From an uncultured Opitutia bacterium (lineage in GTDB: Bacteria; Verrucomicrobiota; Verrucomicrobiia; Opitutales; UBA953), in NCBI GenBank assembly GCA_903924185.1, contig CAIYAN010000427.1, forward strand, positions 1 through 5,416: DNA of 5,416 nt, given 5' to 3'. A model generated the notes under the pieces. That model was not told the DNA's origin. It did not search any database and saw nothing but the letters and a program-made list of their open reading frames with translations. Below, piece by piece: positions 1 to 5,416 of this stretch. Position 1 is the stretch's first letter, and the number at the start of each line of letters is the position of its first letter. The position numbers were made by a program, and so were the translations under genes.

Positions 1-410
1 CCTTCCGGTGGCCGGCCTAAGGCAATCGCCACACCGATGAGAATGACGGTCGCCGCCGCCATCTGGGTCCAGGTGGGAGCATGCCCGAGAATGAAATACT
101 CCAGAATGAGTGCAAAGGGCGCCGCCAAGGTCTGCATGATGAGCAGAGCTAAGCCCGCCCCGATGCGGGTGAGTGAGTGGAAGCTAGCGATGTCGCCGAT
201 ACCGAGTCCGATAGCTCCGCCGAGGATTAGCCAAGGCCAGCCAGGAAAGAGTAGCCCGCGACCAGAAAGCAGAACGTAGGCGCCAATTGCGCAGAAGGCG
301 ACCGTGATGCGTCCGAGATTCGCGAGGTCGGCACCGTGGTAATACGAACTCCGCCGAGCACAGGTGATTGACCAGGCAAAGAAGAAGGAGGTGAGGAAGG
401 CGAATTCCAT
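1..410 (-). CDS. EamA/DMT-superfamily membrane transporter, N-terminal half (partial)
   Basis: The frame starts at an ATG at 410-408 and stays open for 136 codons to the left edge, so the C-terminal part is missing. The translation is strongly hydrophobic, with about five likely membrane segments (roughly residues 2-17, 33-49, 58-74, 84-105 and 114-131), which is the size of one EamA repeat; full family members carry two repeats and ten segments. The stretch from GIGDIASFHSLTRIGAG (about 70-86) through the glutamate-containing LEYFILGH (103-110) to the final helix ILIGVAIALGRPP (123-135) is typical of the end of the first EamA repeat. The start codon shares one base with the stop of the upstream hemW-type gene, and there is no clear Shine-Dalgarno sequence, so translation is probably coupled. 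EamA proteins export metabolites or amino acids, or move other small molecules, across the inner membrane; the substrate here cannot be told. The family call is fairly secure and the function is open. Confidence 0.85.
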   Translation of the reverse strand, partial: MEFAFLTSFFFAWSITCARRSSYYHGADLANLGRITVAFCAIGAYVLLSGRGLLFPGWPWLILGGAIGLGIGDIASFHSLTRIGAGLALLIMQTLAAPFALILEYFILGHAPTWTQMAAATVILIGVAIALGRPPE

Positions 411-412
411 CA
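408..412 (-). other. TGATG stop-start overlap (hemW / EamA gene)
   Basis: On the minus strand the TGA stop of the hemW-type gene (412-410) shares its last base with the ATG of the EamA gene (410-408). The bases just before it hold no purine-rich ribosome binding site. This suggests termination-reinitiation coupling and supports both the operon and the chosen start. Confidence 0.75.
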
Positions 413-1549
413 GTCGAAGCGCTCGATGATGGAGACGCCGACCGCGTCGGCGCGCATCCGCCCTTCACCGGTGAGGCGGACTTGCGAACCCGCGGCTTCC
501 ATCAGGCCTTCCTCAACGAGTGCCTCGAAAAGATGCGTCACGCGCGCCGGCAGTGGCGTGGCGAAGCGGGCGGCAAGGTCCGCGGGGTTGACGCCCGCGT
601 TCAGGCGTAAACCAAAGACGAGGGCATCACAAAGCAGGTCGGCCGCACTGAGGTCCTTGACCTGTTCCAGCACCGGCGTGCCGGCTTCGATACCCTTAAT
701 CCATTGGTCGAGGTTCGCGGGATTCGTCCAACGGCGCTGACCCCATTGCGAAGCGGCGGACGGTCCGTAGCCAATCCAAGAGCCCATCTCCCACGTGATA
801 AGGTTATGCCGACAGGCGTGACCAGGCCGCGCGAAGTTAGACGTTTCGTACTGCGCGTAGCCGTTAGCCTCAAGTTGCTCCCACGTTTGGCGGTAGAGGC
901 GTGCTTCCAGTTCGCGGTCAATCTTCACCTTGCCTTGCGAGAGCTTCACGAACATCGCTGTGTCTTCTTCAAAGGTCAGGCAATACGTCGAAAGATGATT
1001 GGGCTGCAACTCAATGGCCCGACGGAGGTCTTCGTGCCAGCGTTGTTCGTCCTGACCCGGAATGGCGAAGATGAGGTCGAGGTTACGTGAGGCGAAGCCG
1101 GCGGCCTCGATGAGCTCCCAAGCCTCCATGATTTGTGTGGGCGAGTGCCGACGGCCCAGTGCATCGAGCGTCACGTCGTCGAAGCTCTGCACGCCCATCG
1201 AGACACGGGTGACGCCAATTTCTTTGAGGGCGGCGAGCTTGTCGGCGCGGACGGAGGACGGTGCCAGCTCGACGGACCATTCGCTCGGTTGGCCAGCGGC
1301 GCGGGTCATCGCTTCACCGAGTCGACGTAGGTCGTCGGCGGGAAGGAGCCCAGGCGTACCGCCACCCCAGAAGGCGGTTTCGACGCGTCCTGGAGGATGG
1401 AGTTCAAGTTCGCGTTCGATGGCCGCAAGATAGCGGTCGATTTCGCCGCGCTTCGGTTGCTCCTGATAAAACGAACAGAAGTCGCAGGACGACGCGCAGA
1501 ACGGGACGTGCAGGTAGAGGGCCGTCGCGGGCTGGACGGACGGGGTCAT
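410..1549 (-). CDS. hemW: HemW-type radical SAM protein (heme chaperone; coproporphyrinogen III oxidase-like)
   Basis: This is a 379-residue cytoplasmic protein, matching the usual HemW length of about 380. The radical SAM [4Fe-4S] site is the CxxxCxxC motif at Cys18, Cys22 and Cys25 within HVPFCASSCDFC. The SAM-binding glycine motif GGGTP is at 62-66, followed by GVQSFDD at 119-125 and the HemW-like ETSNFARPG (235-243) and HNLITW (248-253). True HemN has a fourth cysteine two residues after the third; here that position is Phe27 (Ser26 between them), which favours HemW. HemW proteins bind heme and pass it to respiratory proteins, and are often misnamed coproporphyrinogen oxidase. The HNxxYW motif holding the heme-ligating histidine in characterised HemW is altered here: Thr replaces Tyr, while His and Trp are kept. 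The frame is open upstream to 1702, but that extension overlaps sufT, is Arg-rich and has no family match, so the ATG at 1549 is preferred. That ATG overlaps the sufT stop by one base. Confidence 0.9.
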   Translation of the reverse strand: MTPSVQPATALYLHVPFCASSCDFCSFYQEQPKRGEIDRYLAAIERELELHPPGRVETAFWGGGTPGLLPADDLRRLGEAMTRAAGQPSEWSVELAPSSVRADKLAALKEIGVTRVSMGVQSFDDVTLDALGRRHSPTQIMEAWELIEAAGFASRNLDLIFAIPGQDEQRWHEDLRRAIELQPNHLSTYCLTFEEDTAMFVKLSQGKVKIDRELEARLYRQTWEQLEANGYAQYETSNFARPGHACRHNLITWEMGSWIGYGPSAASQWGQRRWTNPANLDQWIKGIEAGTPVLEQVKDLSAADLLCDALVFGLRLNAGVNPADLAARFATPLPARVTHLFEALVEEGLMEAAGSQVRLTGEGRMRADAVGVSIIERFD

Positions 1550-1551
1550 CA
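1547..1551 (-). other. TGATG stop-start overlap (sufT / hemW)
   Basis: The TGA of sufT (1551-1549) shares one base with the ATG of the hemW-type gene (1549-1547). It is the same arrangement as the next junction of the operon. It fixes the hemW start, because the domain begins about ten residues after this ATG, and it points to coupled translation without a strong ribosome binding site of its own. Confidence 0.75.
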
Positions 1552-2094
1552 CTCGAGCCCAAGCTGCTTGCGACCGGCTTCGGAAATCATCCGAGGATTC
1601 CAGATCGGGTCCCAGACAATCTCGACGGTGGCAGACTCGACTCCAGGGAGGGCTTCTAACTTTGACTTGGCGTCCGCGGCAATGACGGGTCCCATGCCGC
1701 ACCCTTGCGCAGTGAGCGTCATCTTGGCGGCGACATTTTGACCACCGCGTTCACCAGGAGTAAGCTCCAGGTGGTAGATGAGCCCGAGGTCGACGATGTT
1801 CACGGGAATCTCGGGATCGAAGCAGCCCTTGAGTGCCTCCCAGAGCATGTCTTGGTTGAGCGGGCCAGTGGCCTCGTTCTTCGGCTGCTCGCCATAGAGG
1901 CCGATTGCTTCTTGGCCCAAGGCATCGAGGTCCGCCGGTGCGATGCGGAACAGGCCCATGCCCGTGCGGACGGTCACCGAACCGCCGAGGGCCTGGGAGA
2001 CCGTGACTTCGCTGCCCGCCTCGAGTACGACGATGTCCCCGGCAGGGATCAGCGTGGCAGCACAGTCACGGATAAGCTTATGGACGGAGGACAT
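1549..2094 (-). CDS. sufT: SufT, DUF59/MIP18-family Fe-S cluster assembly factor
   Basis: The product is a 181-residue soluble protein of the long SufT type. Residues 1-60 carry the SufT-specific N-terminal part: RDCAATLIPAG at 9-19, SQALGGSVTV at 33-42 and a following GLFRI at 47-51. Residues 81-170 form the DUF59 (MIP18-like) domain, with DPEIPVNIVDLGLIY at 93-107, the conserved cysteine Cys132 in TAQGCGMGP, and WDPIWNPRMIS at 161-171. SufT acts in the cytoplasm as an auxiliary factor in maturing Fe-S proteins and usually occurs with SUF genes; no other suf gene is visible here, though the upstream neighbour is a divergent unrelated gene. It is the first gene of the minus-strand operon, and its neighbour encodes a [4Fe-4S] radical SAM protein, a plausible client. 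The ATG at 2094 is the first ATG after an in-frame TGA five codons upstream. A GAAGG lies only one base before it, which is unusually close for a Shine-Dalgarno sequence. Confidence 0.92.
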   Translation of the reverse strand: MSSVHKLIRDCAATLIPAGDIVVLEAGSEVTVSQALGGSVTVRTGMGLFRIAPADLDALGQEAIGLYGEQPKNEATGPLNQDMLWEALKGCFDPEIPVNIVDLGLIYHLELTPGERGGQNVAAKMTLTAQGCGMGPVIAADAKSKLEALPGVESATVEIVWDPIWNPRMISEAGRKQLGLE

Positions 2095-2116
2095 GCCTTC
2101 AAACAGTCATTTAAAG

Positions 2117-2191
2117 CCTCGGTGGCAAGCGTGGGGTGCGGCTGATGTGCGTTTGGCGGTGTTAAAGTTGCGTGCCTAGCCCGCACCGAGG
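2117..2191. repeat. 8-base inverted repeat CCTCGGTG / CACCGAGG with 59-base spacer
   Basis: CCTCGGTG at 2117-2124 is the exact reverse complement of CACCGAGG at 2184-2191. The arms do not extend by pairing on either side. It could be a split operator shared by the divergent promoters, but an 8-base match in a region this short is not rare enough to exclude chance. Confidence 0.3.
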
Positions 2192-2192
2192 G

Positions 2193-2220
2193 TTGAGGTC
2201 TGTCGGCGGCGGGGTAGGGT
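2193..2220 (+). promoter_or_regulatory. Candidate sigma-70-like promoter for the plus-strand gene
   Basis: TTGAGG (2193-2198) and TAGGGT (2215-2220) are separated by 16 bases and match the -35 and -10 consensus at four and three of six positions respectively. Transcription would start near 2227 and leave a leader of only about ten bases before the ATG at 2238. That fits the lack of a clear ribosome binding site, since the bases just before the ATG are pyrimidine-rich (CCCCCTTCTT). This is a weak match by eye in GC-rich DNA. Confidence 0.25.
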
Positions 2221-2237
2221 ACTGGGACCCCCTTCTT

Positions 2238-5200
2238 ATGAAACCGATCAAGTTCTGCCTGGCCGTCCTCATTGCTTGCTTGGCTACTGTCTCCGCCTGG
2301 GCCGCTCCCGCCTCGATTTTTGACGGCAAGACCCTCGCGGGCTGGGAAGGCGATTTGACGTGGTGGCGTGTGCAAGATGGTGAGATCCGCGGTGGGTCCT
2401 TTGAACGTACGGTCACCAAGAATCAGTTTCTCGCGACCGAGAAGCAGTATCAAAACTTTGACCTGCGCCTTAAGTTACGCCTCACGGGGACGGGTTTCGT
2501 CAACAGCGGCGTCCAGATTCGAAGCCTGCGCGTTCCGAATAACACGGAGATGAGCGGTTATCAGGTCGACTATGGCCCCGGCTGGTATGGCAAGATTTAC
2601 GACGAAAGCCGCCGCAACAAAGTCATCGCTGATTCGGTGGACCCCAAGGCCGTGCTCGCTGCCGTCAAGGAAGGCGAATGGAACGAATACCGTATCTTGG
2701 CGGAAGGCCGTCGCATCCGCAGCTGGATTAATGGCGTGCCAGCACTCGATTATACCGAGGCTGACCTGAACATCGCGACCGATGGGAAAATCGGCCTCCA
2801 GATTCACTCCGGCGGTAAGGCCGAGGTGCAGGTGAAGGACATCGTCATCGACGAGTTGCCCGCCACACCCGCGGACATGACGTGGGCCAAATTAAAGTCC
2901 ACGACGCCAGCTAAGGCCACGGAAGCCCCGAAGAAGAAGGATACTGGCTATAATAATGTGCAGGGCTTGCGCCGTTCTGCGGAGGAACAGCAGAAACTCT
3001 TCCGTCTGCCAGAGGGTTTCGAGATCGAGCTCTTCGCTAAGGAAGGGCCGGAGATGGGAAAGTTCATCATGCTCATCTTCGACCAACAGGGACGGGCTTG
3101 GTCTAGCACCGCCTTGGAGTATCCGGTGGATGCGAATGAGAACCCCGCCGCCGCCGAAGCGCTTTATAAATCCAAAGCCCGCGATAAGGTCGTCGTCTTC
3201 GATCACCCGTTCGCCGGGGGCGTCCAGCAGCCGCGGGTTTTTGCCGATGGCCTCGCCATTCCCGAAGGTGTGCTGCCTTATCAAAACGGTGCGATCATCC
3301 AGCACGGCCACGATGTGGTCTTCTTGCGTGATACGGATGGCGACGGCAAGGCCGATAAGCGCGAAGTCCTCCTAACTGGTTTCGGCGTCCAAGATTCCCA
3401 CTTATTTCCTCACCAGTTCACCCGCGCGCCGGGTGGTTGGTTCTGGCTCGCGCAAGGAGCATTCAACTCCGGTAAGGTCACCACGACTAAGGGGGAGACC
3501 ATTGATTTCCCGTCGACGCGCATGGCGCGCTTCCGGCCGGATGGCAGCTTCTTCGAGCCGACCAGTACGGGCCCCTGCAATATTTGGGGTCTCGTGCTGA
3601 ACGGGCAGGGCGAGGCGTTCATTCAGGAGGCCAATGACTACGGCTATCCGGTCATGCCTTTCCATGAGTATGCTTGGTACCCTGGTTGCGCTGACCGCTT
3701 GGCGAAGTCCTACCAGCCTCCGTTCCCAGTCCAGGCTCCGCAGTTTAAGATGGGGGGGACGGGCTTGAGTGGCCTAGCGCTGAGCGATCATGGCGTTTGG
3801 CCCAAGGGCTATGCCGATGTCATGTATGTCGCCAACCCTATCACCTCGAAGGTGAACGCCATCCGGATGGATCGCGATGGTGCCGGCTACACGTTGGAGA
3901 AACTGGCCGACTTCGTCTCCTGTGATGACCCTTTCTTTCGCCCCATCGCAATGACGATGGGCCCCGATGGCTGCCTCTATGTCATCGACTGGTATAACAA
4001 GATTATCAGTCACAACGAAGTCGCCCGTAACCATCCCGACCGCGATAAGCAGTCGGGTCGTATCTGGCGCATTAAGCCCAAAGGCTTCGTCCCGCCGGCG
4101 GTACCCGACTACTCTAAACTTTCCTCAGCGGAGCTCATCACCCGCCTCGGTGGTAACGTCGTCGGCGACGCGCACCTGTCGTGGCAGACCTTGGCTGACC
4201 GTGCGCCCGAAGTTGCGACGACCAAGGCCCTGCGCGAAGTGGCGGCGGAGGAAGCTGCCCCAGCGGCCCGACGGATTCAGGCACTCTGGGTGCTGGGCTG
4301 GCAGAAGCAGTATCCCGTGGACCTCGTTTCCGGCCTCCTGAAGTCCCCAAATCGCAACGTACGCCGCGAAGCGGTGAGTGTCTTGCGTTACGCCGCTTCC
4401 CTCGATGCGGCGCAAATCACCCTCCTCGCTGGTCTACGCACCGACGTGGATGCCGAGGTGCGCCAAGCGGCCATCAAGACTCTGGGCGAGACCATTCAAG
4501 CCGAGGGTGCGCTATCGGCGCTTTTGTCCTTCGCACAACCATCCTTGGCGGAGCCAGTCGCGCCGGATCGCAATCGCAAGCCGATCAAGGTGGGCGAAGC
4601 TTATTACCGAGAGTTCGAGCGCTTCCTCGTACGGATGTACCTCGAACGCCAGCCGGCGTTAGTGGCGGGCTACCTGAAGCGTGCCGATAGTGGCCTGTCC
4701 GCCGAGCAGCGTCTTTTCGCCACGTTAGCCTTGGAGCCGAAAGCAGGGGCAACCGTCCTCGCTTCGATCCTGCCCGCCCTGGAGCGTGCGCCCACTAGCG
4801 AAGAGCTCCTGAGCCTAGCCCAGTCCGCCGAAGTCCCGGCCTGCGCCGACGCTATCCGCGCCTTGCTCCGCAAACCGTCCGTTCGGGCAGAAGTTGCGGA
4901 AGGGCTCTTGTCGGCTCGCACCAAACTCGACCCTGTGAAGGTGGGTCCGTTGCTCACCGACGCGGCCAAAGAACTGCTGGCGGGGGACGCTAAATCTCAG
5001 GCCCTCGGTCTTGCCCTTATCGGCGGATTCCAGTTGTCCTCGTTAGAGGCTGAGCTCGTTAAGTTCACCCAGCAGACCAAGGACGTGTCCGCGCTCAGCA
5101 CCGCACTCCAAGCCCTGCGTGACTTACGCAGCAACGAGGTGGAACTCTTCGTGGGCCTGACCACGCATGCCGACCCGACCGTTGTCGATCGCGCCTTGGC

Positions 5201-5416
5201 CGCCTTGACGGCTTCGCGGGCGCCGCAGGCACCCGCCGCTGCACTTAACCTTCTGCCTAAGTTGGATGTCCTTCGCCGTCGCGCTGTTTTGGGTGGCCTG
5301 AGTTCCTCGAAGGAAGGAGCTCGTGCCATCGCGTCTGCCTTGCAGGCCAAGACGCTGGCCAAGGATGAGATTGACGGGCCGATCGCTGAGAAGTTAGCGC
5401 TCACGCTGGGCGAAAG
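2238..5416 (+). CDS. Secreted DUF1080 (3-keto-disaccharide hydrolase-like) + PVC-type beta-propeller + HEAT-repeat protein, partial
   Basis: One frame runs from the ATG at 2238 to the right edge without a stop (1059 codons; C-terminus missing). Residues 1-22 form a signal peptide (Lys3, Lys5, hydrophobic core, likely cleavage after Ala-Trp-Ala). Residues 27-207 are a DUF1080 domain: FDGKTLAGW (28-36), NSGVQIRS (89-96), GEWNEYRI (146-153), SWINGV (162-167) and GKIGLQIH (183-190). This jelly-roll family includes enzymes that cleave 3-keto-glycosides. A Lys/Ala/Thr/Pro linker (211-245) follows. Residues 253-616 match the PVC 'putative membrane-bound dehydrogenase' propeller: LPEGFEIELFA (257-267), a calcium-loop-like DTDGDGKAD (365-373), FRPIAMTMGPDG (567-578), DWYNKIISH (584-592) and GRIWRI (607-612). 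From about 628 on, Ala/Leu-rich helical pairs with VRREAV and VRQAAI look like HEAT repeats. Relatives usually end in a c-type heme domain; none of the five cysteines after the signal region forms CxxCH, so any heme site lies beyond the window. Likely periplasmic or surface sugar oxidation; the substrate is unknown. Confidence 0.88.
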   Translation, partial: MKPIKFCLAVLIACLATVSAWAAPASIFDGKTLAGWEGDLTWWRVQDGEIRGGSFERTVTKNQFLATEKQYQNFDLRLKLRLTGTGFVNSGVQIRSLRVPNNTEMSGYQVDYGPGWYGKIYDESRRNKVIADSVDPKAVLAAVKEGEWNEYRILAEGRRIRSWINGVPALDYTEADLNIATDGKIGLQIHSGGKAEVQVKDIVIDELPATPADMTWAKLKSTTPAKATEAPKKKDTGYNNVQGLRRSAEEQQKLFRLPEGFEIELFAKEGPEMGKFIMLIFDQQGRAWSSTALEYPVDANENPAAAEALYKSKARDKVVVFDHPFAGGVQQPRVFADGLAIPEGVLPYQNGAIIQHGHDVVFLRDTDGDGKADKREVLLTGFGVQDSHLFPHQFTRAPGGWFWLAQGAFNSGKVTTTKGETIDFPSTRMARFRPDGSFFEPTSTGPCNIWGLVLNGQGEAFIQEANDYGYPVMPFHEYAWYPGCADRLAKSYQPPFPVQAPQFKMGGTGLSGLALSDHGVWPKGYADVMYVANPITSKVNAIRMDRDGAGYTLEKLADFVSCDDPFFRPIAMTMGPDGCLYVIDWYNKIISHNEVARNHPDRDKQSGRIWRIKPKGFVPPAVPDYSKLSSAELITRLGGNVVGDAHLSWQTLADRAPEVATTKALREVAAEEAAPAARRIQALWVLGWQKQYPVDLVSGLLKSPNRNVRREAVSVLRYAASLDAAQITLLAGLRTDVDAEVRQAAIKTLGETIQAEGALSALLSFAQPSLAEPVAPDRNRKPIKVGEAYYREFERFLVRMYLERQPALVAGYLKRADSGLSAEQRLFATLALEPKAGATVLASILPALERAPTSEELLSLAQSAEVPACADAIRALLRKPSVRAEVAEGLLSARTKLDPVKVGPLLTDAAKELLAGDAKSQALGLALIGGFQLSSLEAELVKFTQQTKDVSALSTALQALRDLRSNEVELFVGLTTHADPTVVDRALAALTASRAPQAPAAALNLLPKLDVLRRRAVLGGLSSSKEGARAIASALQAKTLAKDEIDGPIAEKLALTLGE

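Larger units (their letters stand above)
2095..2237. promoter_or_regulatory. Divergent intergenic region between sufT and the secreted DUF1080/PVC gene
   Basis: These 143 bases lie between two genes that point away from each other, so they must hold promoters for both directions unless transcription starts inside a gene. An A/T-rich patch (ATTTAAAG, 2109-2116) in an otherwise GC-rich stretch lies 15-22 bases before the sufT ATG and could be a -10 region on the minus strand, but no convincing -35 partner is seen. The hexamer TTAAAG occurs twice (2111-2116 and 2162-2167), and an 8-base inverted repeat is present (listed separately). No small gene is apparent. Confidence 0.6.

Noticed and set aside
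37..279. Plus-strand frame of 80 codons opposite the EamA gene
   Set aside because: The minus strand encodes a coherent five-helix membrane protein in an operon; the plus-strand frame shows no family features.
410..1549. Annotation as HemN, oxygen-independent coproporphyrinogen III oxidase
   Set aside because: The fourth cysteine of HemN's CxxxCxxCxC motif is missing, and the length of about 379 and the HNxxxW motif fit HemW.
1550..1702. N-terminal extension of the HemW-type frame by 51 residues to an ATG at 1702
   Set aside because: It lies wholly inside the sufT coding region in another frame, is rich in Arg and Ser without family resemblance, and the family match begins just after the ATG at 1549.
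704..1741. Several plus-strand open frames of 100-130 codons opposite hemW and sufT
   Set aside because: They are antisense to well-recognised genes, Arg/Ser-rich as expected from GC-rich antisense frames, and show no domain motif.
2475..3311. Minus-strand open frames (110 and 139 codons) opposite the large plus-strand gene
   Set aside because: The plus-strand frame here carries clear DUF1080 and propeller motifs without interruption; the antisense translations show no recognisable family.
4670..5404. Minus-strand open frames (99 and 135 codons) opposite the HEAT-like region
   Set aside because: Their composition (Ala, Ser, Arg-rich) is the mirror of the Ala/Leu-rich sense frame, and they show no domain or start signal.

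Overview
The window looks like a chromosomal piece of a fairly GC-rich bacterium of the Planctomycetes-Verrucomicrobia (PVC) group, most likely a verrucomicrobial/opitutal lineage. The main reason is the large rightward gene. It combines a DUF1080 (3-keto-disaccharide hydrolase-like) domain with the beta-propeller of the 'PVC-type heme-binding / putative membrane-bound dehydrogenase' family, an architecture concentrated in Verrucomicrobia and Planctomycetes. The lineage is an inference from family distribution only.

Layout. On the minus strand (positions 2094 down to 1) lie three genes that read as one operon: sufT (DUF59 Fe-S maturation factor), a hemW-type radical SAM protein, and the first half of an EamA/DMT-type membrane transporter that runs off the left edge. 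Each downstream gene starts inside the stop codon of the gene before it (TGATG, one shared base), so translation is probably coupled. A 143-base intergenic region (2095-2237) separates this operon from the divergent plus-strand gene. That gene starts at 2238 and stays open to the right edge, giving at least 1059 codons of one secreted multidomain protein. No RNA genes, mobile elements, CRISPR arrays or terminators are visible.

How the genes may work together. SufT helps mature Fe-S proteins, and HemW is itself a [4Fe-4S] radical SAM enzyme that handles heme, so their coupling makes sense as cofactor-supply housekeeping. The EamA protein has no obvious link to them. The divergent secreted protein looks like part of periplasmic or cell-surface carbohydrate oxidation. 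Its N-terminal domain belongs to a family that cleaves 3-keto-glycosides, and its propeller domain belongs to a family that usually ends in a c-type heme domain (CxxCH). That C-terminus, if present, lies beyond the window. The most interesting feature is this fusion, which could put sugar oxidation and cleavage of the oxidised sugar on one polypeptide.
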